Source of the DNA: JAABTH01 sp964390725
GTDB taxonomy: Bacteria; Bacillota; Dethiobacteria; DTU022
Reading direction: 5' to 3'
Length of the DNA stretch: 61,003 nt
Assembly (NCBI GenBank): GCA_964390725.1
Contig: CAYMIW010000015.1
Location: 1 to 61,003 of the forward strand
The notes below the pieces were generated by a model. That model saw only the letters and a list, made by a program, of their open reading frames with translations, did not search any database and had not been told where the DNA came from. This document shows, piece by piece, positions 49,487-58,468 of the stretch. Position 1 is the first letter of the stretch; the number at the start of each line of letters is the position of its first letter. The position numbers and the translations under genes are program-made.

Positions 49487-52159
49487 TTACCCATCCTCCT
49501 TATTGCGGAAATCTTCCATGTATTTTTTAACATAGGCCTTCTCTTCCTGGAGTGTTTTAACCTCTCCGTCAAGGACAGCCTGCTTTAATCTTTCAATTAC
49601 TTTCCGGTAAAGAGGACCCGGATTTACTCCCATCTTTTTCAGGTCACTTCCATCAAGTTGAGGCCTGATATCACGCAGTTTAATTATAAATCTTTCCAAG
49701 TGTTCTCTGATCGGCTTTTCATCTGTTACCGCATAGGTAAGTAGCAGAATCTCCGGTGGTAAGTGATCAAGAAATGATACAATTTGACTGGCATTAAGAT
49801 CCTGCCAATTCAACTTTTTCTGAACGGCTGATATTTCTTCAAGCGCTCTCACCAGAATTGCACTCTTTTCCCTGGAAAGATACAACTTTTTTATTATAGC
49901 AGACCTTTCTTCAGAATCCAAACGATAGAGTAAACCACCAAGGTAAACCAGCTCGCGGTCTGGAGTTTTATTCCATCTTAATCCGGAAAACCAGTTTAAG
50001 ATATCTTCTATTCTTGATAAGAGCTGCCAGGTTGATTTTTCTGCAGCGATGCCGGGATATAGCCGTTCCAGCATTTGCAACTGGTCAAACCTTTTCAATA
50101 CTTTCACAGGTGATAGTTCCCTGTAGACTAGCCGCAGCTCATGATTCAGTCTTTGTCTGCCGACTTTTTCCAGCATATTATCCTGTACTGCCTGCTGAAC
50201 AAGCTCCATCGTATTAGTTTCTATTGTAAAGTTGTAACGCTGTTCAAATCGAACTGCCCTCAAAAGACGCAGCGGGTCATCAATAAAACTCTGCTCGTTA
50301 AGAACCCTGACCTGTTTCATTTGCAAGTCCTGGCGGCCGTTATAAAAATCATAAAGCCTGCCGTAATTATCACTCGCAAGCGAACAGGCCATGGCATTTA
50401 TGGTAAAATCGCGCCTGAAAAGATCATCCTTCAAGCCCGAACTTTCCACCCGGGGCAGTGCTGCGGGAGTCAGATAATATTCTTTTCTCGCTGTTGCCAG
50501 GTCAAGCCTGGTTCCATTATCCATGATCAGGGATGCTGTTTTAAATCGTTCAAAATGCCTGACCGTTCCACCCAGTATCTTCTGAAGTTTAAAAGCAAAG
50601 GAAACCGCATCGCCAATCACAACAAAATCCAAATCTTTTTCAGGTGGGTACTTGAGTAAAAGATCCCTGATAATGCCTCCTACAAGGTAAACTTTAACCT
50701 TTTCTCTATCGGCAAGACAGCCTGCTTCTGTAAGTATTGACTTTGCTTCTGTGCTCAGTTCTTTTTCCAGCAGCGGCAGAATATTTATTGTTCCGCCCCG
50801 GCTGTAATAAAAATCATCGACCGCAAAAGTTATTGTTCTTTCGCCTGCTTTTTTCTTTTTAATTGATTGTCCGCTTCGATCAAGATAGCTCAGGTAGCGG
50901 AGGATGTCTGAACGAGTGACAATGCCTTTAAGATTATTGTTTTCATCAACTATTGGGATTCTACCGATGTTATTCTCCACCATCGTGCGTCGCAGGTCAG
51001 CAAGGGAATGATCTGGCGAAGCAGTAATTAACCTGCGGGTCATGAAACCTTTTACCGGAGCATGCCCCAGATCGCTGCGCAAGGCTTTCCGTAAATCCCT
51101 TCTTGAAATTATACCGACCAGCTCACCGTTATCAACCACCGGACAGCCTTTAATATTATGCTCGTTAAGCAGATCATCCGCTTCGGTTATGCTTACATTA
51201 CTGTTAATATTGAAAACTGGTTTTGAGGCTGCAGTTTCAGCCGTTAATGCAGGAGGCATATTGTTTTCCAGGTGTTCAATAATTTCCAGTTTTAACTGTT
51301 CGGCATCACGGTTTTTGATATGTGCCGACACTGCTCCCGGATAGCCCCTTGTATCAAAAGGTGAAAGAAGTTCCAGTAAGTTAATGTCGTCATCCCTTGA
51401 TCTTGCCGCCAGGTAGGTGTTATCAGACATTTTAATAATTACTATAGTTATTCCGGCATCTTCAATTTCATCCAGCAGGTGAAGTAGTACTGAGGCTCCG
51501 ATTACATACTCTTCCAATTCAGTGGCACTGATCAGAACCCTGCGGTTATTTATCTCATACAGTTCGCTGTAACGGATCATTTTTTCAAAAAGTATTTTTT
51601 GTATTTCGTTTAAGGGGGAGCGCAGGTAATCCTGGATTAACCGGGTATTAATGTTATGTTCCCAAAGGTAAGCTATAGCGTTTGCATCCCTGCTGGTTGA
51701 TATATCGTATGTCAGGCAGCCAGTATCTTCATATATACCGATTGCAAATAGGGTTGCTTCAAAATCGGTTAACCTGATTCCGCTGCTTCTTAATTCTTCA
51801 AGCATGAGTGTTGTTGTAGCTCCAACTTCTTCTAAAGTTACATTGTCCGCTTTAAAATCCAATTCTCCGGGGTGATGGTCAAATACTATAACTGCATGAG
51901 CTCCATCTAGCAGGTAACCCCACCTTCCCAGTCTTTCACGACGGTTGGTATCAATCACAATAACTTTTTCCAGGTCAGCTTCAACATCTCTAGGATCAAC
52001 AAGAGGTAGTAAATCACGATAAAGATTTATAAATGCCCGTACGTTTGGCTGCAGCAGCTCGGGCATAAGCACCGCACTGTCAGGGTACAGCCGGGAAGCG
52101 GCAACAACTGAGGCAAGAGCATCAAAGTCACCATTTTCATGAGTTAAAATCAAATTCAT
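49487..52159 (-). CDS. DHH - CBS - tRNA nucleotidyltransferase multidomain protein
   Basis: This 890-residue protein has, in order, a DHH phosphoesterase domain (THENGDFDALAS; VFDHHPGE) with a DHHA1-like part to about 300, two CBS domains (about 315-430; GCPVVDNGELVGIISRRDL, RIPIVDENNNLKGIVTRSDI) and a class II nucleotidyltransferase head (YLVGGIIRDLLL, KDLDFVVIGD, RRDFTINAMA) with its body. Such proteins add A or CCA to tRNA 3' ends; the DHH part may be an exonuclease and the CBS pair may sense adenosine nucleotides. All tRNA genes complete enough to check here encode CCA, so repair or A-addition is the likely role. Confidence 0.9.
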   Translation of the reverse strand: MNLILTHENGDFDALASVVAASRLYPDSAVLMPELLQPNVRAFINLYRDLLPLVDPRDVEADLEKVIVIDTNRRERLGRWGYLLDGAHAVIVFDHHPGELDFKADNVTLEEVGATTTLMLEELRSSGIRLTDFEATLFAIGIYEDTGCLTYDISTSRDANAIAYLWEHNINTRLIQDYLRSPLNEIQKILFEKMIRYSELYEINNRRVLISATELEEYVIGASVLLHLLDEIEDAGITIVIIKMSDNTYLAARSRDDDINLLELLSPFDTRGYPGAVSAHIKNRDAEQLKLEIIEHLENNMPPALTAETAASKPVFNINSNVSITEADDLLNEHNIKGCPVVDNGELVGIISRRDLRKALRSDLGHAPVKGFMTRRLITASPDHSLADLRRTMVENNIGRIPIVDENNNLKGIVTRSDILRYLSYLDRSGQSIKKKKAGERTITFAVDDFYYSRGGTINILPLLEKELSTEAKSILTEAGCLADREKVKVYLVGGIIRDLLLKYPPEKDLDFVVIGDAVSFAFKLQKILGGTVRHFERFKTASLIMDNGTRLDLATARKEYYLTPAALPRVESSGLKDDLFRRDFTINAMACSLASDNYGRLYDFYNGRQDLQMKQVRVLNEQSFIDDPLRLLRAVRFEQRYNFTIETNTMELVQQAVQDNMLEKVGRQRLNHELRLVYRELSPVKVLKRFDQLQMLERLYPGIAAEKSTWQLLSRIEDILNWFSGLRWNKTPDRELVYLGGLLYRLDSEERSAIIKKLYLSREKSAILVRALEEISAVQKKLNWQDLNASQIVSFLDHLPPEILLLTYAVTDEKPIREHLERFIIKLRDIRPQLDGSDLKKMGVNPGPLYRKVIERLKQAVLDGEVKTLQEEKAYVKKYMEDFRNKEDG

Positions 52160-52201
52160 AACTGGTTTCTGCTCCTGTCTTTATTCTTTCAATTTACTGA
52201 C

Positions 52202-53398
52202 CTAATCCGGGATAAAAGAAGTGCCAGGGGAGATAAAGGAGATCTTCAACCATTCTGCTGCCGTAGCCGCCATATCGGCATAACTGTCGCGGTTTCCAAG
52301 CTTGATCGGTTTTCTGAAATTCTTGTTCCAGGCAATTATTGGAACGTATTCCCTGGTATGATCAGTAGTATGAAATGTGGGATCACATCCATGGTCTGCC
52401 GTTATAAAGAGCAGGTCAGTATCGCCCATATCATTCAAAATTTCAGCCAGGTTCCTGTCAAATCGTTCTAAAGCACGGGCAAACCCCTCACTGTCATTGC
52501 GGTGTCCATAAATCATGTCAAAATCGATAAAAGTAGCCCATAACAATCCGTTATTGCCCTTCTTAATCGCCTGGAGCAGGCTCTCTGCAATTTCTGTGTT
52601 GTCTCCTCCGGGAAGATGCTCTGTTATTCCGCGTCCGGCAAAAATATCTTTTACTTTGCCTATTACAGACACATTTAAAGAGGCTTCATAAACACCGTCC
52701 AACAAGGTTTTGCCCGGAGGTTCCAATGAATAATCATGCCGGCCGGTTGTTCTGGTAAATGAGCCCGGTTTACCGATAAAAGGCCTGGCTATTACCCTCC
52801 CCACGGCATACTTGCCGGTTAATAGCACCCTGGCTTTCTTACACCAGTCGTATAACAAATCCCTGGGGACAATATCTTCATGTGCGGCAATCTGAAATAC
52901 AGAATCAGCAGAAGTATATACAATAGGATAACCGGTTTCAAGGTGTTTCGGACCCAGTTGCTCAATAATTTCAGTTCCTGAAGCGGCGAAGTTGCCCAGT
53001 GAACCTCGACCGATGGACGTTTCAAAAGCACTGATTAATGGAGGGGGAAAACCATCTGGAAACAGAGGAAATGCTTCTTCCAGTACCAAACCGGCTAATT
53101 CCCAGTGCCCGCTGGTTGTATCTTTGCCCGGCGACAGTGGGGCCATGCGTCCAAAGCAGGCATTTCTTTCAGGAGTCCGGGAACGACTCAAATCAAAACC
53201 GATTATTTCTCCCAGGCCAAGTGAGGCAAGGTTTTCCAGCTGAAGCGGTGCATGTTTTTTAATTACATTATAAAGCGTACTTGAGCCACTGTCGCCGTAT
53301 TTATCGGCATCGGGTAGTGCCCCGGCCCCGGCCCCATCCAGTACAACTACTATTACCCTGTGTTTTTCTTGATTACGCTCGCGGGTGTGCTTTGTCAT
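52202..53398 (-). CDS. deoB: Phosphopentomutase
   Basis: This 398-residue alkaline-phosphatase-fold enzyme has the metal/catalytic motifs VVVLDGAGAGALPDADKYGD, DTTSGHWE and FITADHGCDPTFHTTDHTRE. It interconverts ribose/deoxyribose 1- and 5-phosphates in nucleoside salvage. The start overlaps the end of xerD by 26 bp with an AAGGAG SD inside xerD, so the two are coupled. Confidence 0.95.
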   Translation of the reverse strand: MTKHTRERNQEKHRVIVVVLDGAGAGALPDADKYGDSGSSTLYNVIKKHAPLQLENLASLGLGEIIGFDLSRSRTPERNACFGRMAPLSPGKDTTSGHWELAGLVLEEAFPLFPDGFPPPLISAFETSIGRGSLGNFAASGTEIIEQLGPKHLETGYPIVYTSADSVFQIAAHEDIVPRDLLYDWCKKARVLLTGKYAVGRVIARPFIGKPGSFTRTTGRHDYSLEPPGKTLLDGVYEASLNVSVIGKVKDIFAGRGITEHLPGGDNTEIAESLLQAIKKGNNGLLWATFIDFDMIYGHRNDSEGFARALERFDRNLAEILNDMGDTDLLFITADHGCDPTFHTTDHTREYVPIIAWNKNFRKPIKLGNRDSYADMAATAAEWLKISFISPGTSFIPD

Positions 53399-54260
53399 AA
53401 ATCTCCTTGATCTTCTTTCGAGTTACCTGTGTATAAATTTGAGTAGTAGAAATATCTGAGTGTCCAAGCATTTCCTGCACTGAACGAAGATCGGCACCAT
53501 TTTCCAGCAGGTGAGTAGCAAAAGAATGACGTAATGTGTGTGGAGTAATATCACCCTGGATATTTGCCTGTCGAACATATTTCTTGAGAATTTTCCAGAA
53601 ACCCTGCCTGGTCATTCTGCTTCCATGGTGATTAAGGAAAAGCGCCGTCTCCTCATTATTTCTGATCATCCTAATTCTTGACCTGCGTAAATATTCACTT
53701 ACATTTTCTATCGCCACGGAACCAATAGGCACAATTCTCTCTTTCATACCTTTACCCCGGCAGCGCAGGTAACCCACCCTCGGATCAAAATCGGTAACAT
53801 TGAGCGAAACTAGTTCAGAAACACGAATACCTGATGCATAAAGCAATTCCAGCATTGCCTTGTCTCTGAGGCCACCGTTATTAACCGGATTGGGCTGATC
53901 TAAAAGCAGGTCAATTTCACCAGTTGTCAATACCTTCGGCAATCTTTTTTCAATTCGCGGCGATTCAAGGTCATTTGCCGGGTTGTTTTCAATAATTCCT
54001 TCCTGGAGAAGATAGTTAAAAAATGACCTTATCGAGGCTATACAGCGGGATACAGTTGAAGTAGCAAGCCCATTATTTTTTAGATCGGCAATAAAAGAAT
54101 TAAGTTCCAGACGATCGACTTCATCAGGCTTTATAATCTTTTTCTTCTTCATGTAATTTAAAAATTTATTCAGATCACGCTGGTATGATTCAAGGGTATT
54201 TTTAGATAAACCTTTCTCTACTGCCAGGTAATTATTATAGTTTTGTAACTGTCTCTGCAT
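53373..54260 (-). CDS. xerD: Site-specific tyrosine recombinase XerD
   Basis: This 295-residue recombinase has an N-terminal SAM-like core-binding domain (LSKNTLESYQRDLNKFLNYM) and a catalytic domain with Arg in ASGIRVSELVSLNV, Lys in CRGKGMKERIVPIG, HTLRHSFATHL, LGHSDISTTQIY with the nucleophile Tyr. It resolves chromosome dimers at dif. The length and the place before deoB fit housekeeping XerD rather than an element integrase. Confidence 0.93.
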   Translation of the reverse strand: MQRQLQNYNNYLAVEKGLSKNTLESYQRDLNKFLNYMKKKKIIKPDEVDRLELNSFIADLKNNGLATSTVSRCIASIRSFFNYLLQEGIIENNPANDLESPRIEKRLPKVLTTGEIDLLLDQPNPVNNGGLRDKAMLELLYASGIRVSELVSLNVTDFDPRVGYLRCRGKGMKERIVPIGSVAIENVSEYLRRSRIRMIRNNEETALFLNHHGSRMTRQGFWKILKKYVRQANIQGDITPHTLRHSFATHLLENGADLRSVQEMLGHSDISTTQIYTQVTRKKIKEIYDKAHPRA

Positions 54261-54373
54261 ACTATATATTTCCCTCGCTGGTTATAAGTATTTATTAGTT
54301 CAACGAAATGAGGTCAATAACCTGCCTCAGCCCGGTTTTGTTCAAATTAAGTTAACCCCTGCCTAAAGACAGC

Positions 54374-54919
54374 TCACAACAGGGCATACTGAACGGCTAT
54401 TATAGTTTTACCGTCAATTATTTGCCCGCTTTTTATCATGGCTAAAGCTTGATCAAGTGGTACATAAATCAATTCAATATTTTCATCAGGGTCAGTTCCC
54501 GGGCAGACAGCTTCCCTGATACCAATTGCCTGAAACAGATAGATCTTTTCATCACAAAAACCGGGTGAAGGATAAAAACAGGTTATCTGTTTCCACTGTT
54601 CAGCTGCCAGGGCTGTTTCTTCTGCAAACTCCCGCTGGGCACAATGAAGAGGTGATTCTGCCGGCTCCAGTTTTCCGGCGGGTATTTCAAGCAACACTTT
54701 TCCCGCAGGCTGACGGTATTGTTTAACCATCACAACCCTGTTTTCATCATCAAGGGCCAGGATGGCTACAGCTCCGGGGTGTTCAACTATCTCTCGAAAA
54801 GCTGTATTTCCGCTGTTTACCTCAACACGATCCTGCCTTACATTAATTATTCTACCCCGGTAAAGGTAACTGGTCGACAACTGCTTCTCATATAGTATAT
54901 CGTCCGAGATGGTCAACAC
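54374..54919 (-). CDS. NUDIX hydrolase, ADP-ribose pyrophosphatase type
   Basis: This 181-residue protein has a NUDIX box at GKLEPAESPLHCAQREFAEE: GX5EX7REUXEE is intact, but the following GU pair reads AL. MVKQYRQPAGKVLLEIPAGK upstream is typical of ADP-ribose pyrophosphatases (NudF). It should split ADP-ribose to AMP and ribose 5-phosphate, close to phosphopentomutase in function and place. An SD and start were not resolved better than the first ATG. Confidence 0.9.
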   Translation of the reverse strand: MLTISDDILYEKQLSTSYLYRGRIINVRQDRVEVNSGNTAFREIVEHPGAVAILALDDENRVVMVKQYRQPAGKVLLEIPAGKLEPAESPLHCAQREFAEETALAAEQWKQITCFYPSPGFCDEKIYLFQAIGIREAVCPGTDPDENIELIYVPLDQALAMIKSGQIIDGKTIIAVQYALL

Positions 54920-54937
54920 CTCCAGGCTTATAATCTT

Positions 54938-56656
54938 TTAATGACCTGCCAGGCTGCTTTTAAACCTTTCTGCCCGTTCCAAAAGGTTGTCAACATGCTG
55001 CAGGCTTACTTTATTTATTCCGGCACCATCCAACATCCTGGCCAGCTCTTTTCGCCTGTTTTTTGAATCAAGAAGCTCTGCCCTGGTAACAGTTCTACCA
55101 GCAGAGGGTTCTTTGTAGAGATAAAAGTGGCAATTCGCCATGGAAGCAATCTGGGGGCTGTGGGTTACACACATAACCTGGTGATTTATAGATAACCCGG
55201 CCAGTTTTTCCGCCACGGCCTGAATAGTTATTCCGCCCACACCTGAATCCACTTCATCAAAAATCAGGGTGGGAACAAGATCCTGCCGGGCTAAAACCGT
55301 TTTTAAGGCCAGCATCACCCGGGACACTTCACCACCTGATATTATTTTCGCAAGCGGTTTTACTTCTTCACCCTTGTTGGCAGAAAACAAAAATTCAACT
55401 TCATCTCTTCCTGATGGTGTAAAAGAATCTTTTTTAGATAATTTCACTATAAAATCAGCTTCCTGAAGAGCTAGATCTTTAAAGCTTTCTTTAATCTTAC
55501 CCTCCAGAAATAAACCTGCTTTTTCGCGCAGCTGATGCAATTCTGAAGATACCCTGGCAATAACTTTATCAAGCTCAGATATTTCTTGCTCGAACTTTTC
55601 AGCCAAAGCTTCACTGTTAACCAGTCGTTCTATTTCTTGTTTCAGTTCTTCTGTAAAATCCAAAACTGACTCGATCGAAGTGCCATACTTTTTTTTCAAA
55701 CTGCTGATCTGGCTTAATCTTTCCTGTAGCCCGGCCAATTCTCCCGGTTCATATTCCAGTTTAAGCTGATAATTTCGCAAATCGTGAGAAACTTCATCTA
55801 TTTGCTCAACTGCTGAATAAAGTATTTCACACAGGGGTGCCAGGGTGCTGTCAATCTGGGCTGCCTCATCCAGTATGCCAATAGACCGCCGTAAGCGATC
55901 AACAATAGCTTCCGCTGTTCCCCCCTCTTCATTCCCACTGTATAGATCGTTGTAAGCTCTTTCTGTCAGGGAGCATAGTTTTTCAATGTTGCCAAGTATT
56001 TTTTCCCTTTCAGACAGCTGTTCATCTTCACCTATTTTCGGATTAATGCTTTCTATCTCCCTGAGTTGAAAAGAACATATATCAATGCGTCTTTCGCGTT
56101 CATTGCGGTTCTCGCCAAGCTCCTTAAGCTTTTTTATAAGTTCGCGTTTTTTTTGATGCAAATCTTGCAGCACCGGTTTAATTGAGGATATTTCTTCCCC
56201 CCCGAATGAATCAAGCAGATCTATGTGATTTTCGGTCCTCAACAAAGACTGATGCTGGTGCTGGCCGTGAAGATCCACTAAATATTTACCCAGCTCTTTT
56301 AAAAAAGAAACCGGCACCGTTCGTCCATTCACCCTGGCGGTGCTTCTTCCGTTATCATATATTTCACGGGCCAGTATCAGTTCATCGTCCTGTTCAATAC
56401 CGGCGCTGGCAAGCAAAGAGTTGACTTCGCTGTTAGTTGTGCCCCCGCAATTATAAATTCCTTCGATTAAAGCAGATTTACAACCCTGGCGAATATGTTC
56501 AGTTGAAGCTCTTTCACCTAAAAGAAGATTAATCGAGCCAATAATTATCGATTTACCGGCACCGGTTTCCCCGCTCAAAATATTCAAACCGGGACTGAAA
56601 GTGAGATTGACTTGATCAATTAGAGCGTAATTATTAATTCTGAGCTCCAGCAGCAT
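54938..56656 (-). CDS. recN: DNA repair protein RecN
   Basis: This 572-residue SMC-like protein has Walker A SGETGAGKSIIIGSINLLLG (34-53), long coiled coils (about 155-370), the ABC signature KIISGGEVSRVMLAL and Walker B TLIFDEVDSGVGG. It acts in double-strand-break repair. No LexA box was noticed upstream. The gene directly follows nadK without the argR that stands between them in many Bacillota. Confidence 0.95.
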   Translation of the reverse strand: MLLELRINNYALIDQVNLTFSPGLNILSGETGAGKSIIIGSINLLLGERASTEHIRQGCKSALIEGIYNCGGTTNSEVNSLLASAGIEQDDELILAREIYDNGRSTARVNGRTVPVSFLKELGKYLVDLHGQHQHQSLLRTENHIDLLDSFGGEEISSIKPVLQDLHQKKRELIKKLKELGENRNERERRIDICSFQLREIESINPKIGEDEQLSEREKILGNIEKLCSLTERAYNDLYSGNEEGGTAEAIVDRLRRSIGILDEAAQIDSTLAPLCEILYSAVEQIDEVSHDLRNYQLKLEYEPGELAGLQERLSQISSLKKKYGTSIESVLDFTEELKQEIERLVNSEALAEKFEQEISELDKVIARVSSELHQLREKAGLFLEGKIKESFKDLALQEADFIVKLSKKDSFTPSGRDEVEFLFSANKGEEVKPLAKIISGGEVSRVMLALKTVLARQDLVPTLIFDEVDSGVGGITIQAVAEKLAGLSINHQVMCVTHSPQIASMANCHFYLYKEPSAGRTVTRAELLDSKNRRKELARMLDGAGINKVSLQHVDNLLERAERFKSSLAGH

Positions 56657-56712
56657 TTCTCAACCTCCTTAAAAACATCTGTCACCTTTCTGTAAGAAGC
56701 CTGGGCATTAAA

Positions 56713-57564
56713 CTAAGCCTTGAGTTTCTGGTGAAGCATCCTGTAAAATGAGTAATCGTGGAAACATACCAATTTAACTTTTTGCTGCGAGCGGCGGACG
56801 ATAACCTGGTCTTCATCTTCAAGAGCAAACCTGACCTGGCCATCCACGGTGAGCACAACCTGGACCTGCCTGGAGTCAATTCTCAAGCTGATTGTGTCAT
56901 TTCCATTGACAATAACAGACCGGTTATAGAGACTGTGAGGGCAGATTGGTGTAACAACAAATAGTTCCATGGTAGGATTGGCAATCGGCCCTCCAGCTGA
57001 AAGAGAGTAACCGGTAGACCCTGTTGGAGTGGCAATAATTATTCCGTCACCGGAATAACTTTCCATATAATCTTCATTAATTCGTGCTTCAACTTTTATA
57101 ATGCGGGAAAATGGTCCCCTGGAAACAACAAGGTCGTTTAAAGCCAGGTAATTACCCAGCTCTTCGTCTCCACGCATCAGAATTGCTTCAAGCATCATTC
57201 TTTCCTGAAAATCATACTGATCGGTAGCTATATACTGCAAAAACCTTTCCATCTGCTCTACTTCAATCTCTGCCAAAAAACCCTTATGGCCGAGATTAAT
57301 ACCTAAAATAGGCACATTCCAGCAGGCAAGATCACGGGCTACACGCAGAATAGTTCCGTCACCGCCAACAACTACAATCAATTTTAGCTTGTCTTCCCAT
57401 GACGAGAGTTGGAGCTCAAGGGATTCCTCACTGTAAAAATCAGCCTGATTTTTATCGGCAATTCTGGAGCTGATTTTACGGGGCTTAAAAAAACCTGCTA
57501 TTTTTTCCACAACCAGCGGTGCATTTCTCTTGTGCCAGTTAGGAATAATCCCGATTTCTTTCAA
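56713..57564 (-). CDS. nadK: NAD kinase
   Basis: The product is 283 residues from a TTG at 57564 with GAGGAGG 6 nt upstream, giving the usual MKEIGIIPNWHK start; the frame runs 17 codons further without SD. Motifs are VVVGGDGTILRVAR and TPTGSTGYSLSAGGPI. It makes NADP from NAD. It lies between tlyA and recN. Confidence 0.94.
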   Translation of the reverse strand: MKEIGIIPNWHKRNAPLVVEKIAGFFKPRKISSRIADKNQADFYSEESLELQLSSWEDKLKLIVVVGGDGTILRVARDLACWNVPILGINLGHKGFLAEIEVEQMERFLQYIATDQYDFQERMMLEAILMRGDEELGNYLALNDLVVSRGPFSRIIKVEARINEDYMESYSGDGIIIATPTGSTGYSLSAGGPIANPTMELFVVTPICPHSLYNRSVIVNGNDTISLRIDSRQVQVVLTVDGQVRFALEDEDQVIVRRSQQKVKLVCFHDYSFYRMLHQKLKA

Positions 57565-57634
57565 TTTCAGCCTCCTCAATAAGGTTAAAACTATTTTATC
57601 CAACAAGCCGACCATGTTACGGATATATTTTTAT

Positions 57635-58468
57635 TTAACCTTTTTCGCTATTGAACCTTTGATGAGCCTCTTTAACTGTTTCTTCAATCAGACCGGTATA
57701 ATTAGCTTCGTTATCCTGCTTTCCTGAAGAATCAGCAGTTAAATAAATAAAGTATTCAATATTGCCCTTAGGGCCCGGCTTGCTGGAATAAGTTATTCCA
57801 GAAAGAAAGTAATCATTCTTTAAAGCACAACGGATAACTTTATCAATAGCATTCGCATGAAGAAGCGGATCGCGTATTACACCAGCGCCCCGATCAACCT
57901 GAACACGACCTGTTTCAAATTGGGGTTTGACCAGGGCAATGACATCCCTTAAACCTATTTCTGCCAAAACCGGCAAGACCAGTTCCAGGGATATAAAAGA
58001 TACATCAATTACGGCAAGATCAGGCTGCCGATATAGATCATTTCTGGTAAGCCTGCGAACATTAAAACGCTCCATAACCGTTACCCGGTCGTCCTGGCGA
58101 AGATTCAAAGCCAGTTGACCGTAACCGACATCAAGAGCAATCACATGAGCTGCCCCCCGCTTCAACAGGCAATCGGTAAACCCTCCGGTCGAAGAGCCAA
58201 CATCAAGGATTATTTTATCTTCCACCCCAACATTAAATTGCTCAAGAGCTCCTTCAAGCTTTAAACCTCCCCGGCTGACATAAGGGTTTTCCGGATGCTG
58301 AATTTCTGCGTTTACATCCGGATTTACCAGGGTGCCGGCTTTGTCAACCCTTACACCCTCAACATAAACACGGCCAGCCATTATTTCAGCCTGAATCCGG
58401 CTGCGGCTTAAATGAGGATATTTGTCACCAAGTAAGTGATCAATTCTTATTTTTCTTTTTCCACTCAA
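57635..58468 (-). CDS. tlyA: TlyA-family S4/FtsJ rRNA 2'-O-methyltransferase
   Basis: This 277-residue protein has an S4 RNA-binding domain (RIDHLLGDKYPHLSRSRIQA) and an FtsJ-like methyltransferase (VSRGGLKLEGAL; DVGSSTGGFTDCLLKRGA SAM-binding loop; ALVKPQFE). TlyA proteins methylate 16S/23S rRNA; some are called haemolysins by old convention. It overlaps the dxs stop by 4 bp. Confidence 0.94.
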   Translation of the reverse strand: MSGKRKIRIDHLLGDKYPHLSRSRIQAEIMAGRVYVEGVRVDKAGTLVNPDVNAEIQHPENPYVSRGGLKLEGALEQFNVGVEDKIILDVGSSTGGFTDCLLKRGAAHVIALDVGYGQLALNLRQDDRVTVMERFNVRRLTRNDLYRQPDLAVIDVSFISLELVLPVLAEIGLRDVIALVKPQFETGRVQVDRGAGVIRDPLLHANAIDKVIRCALKNDYFLSGITYSSKPGPKGNIEYFIYLTADSSGKQDNEANYTGLIEETVKEAHQRFNSEKG

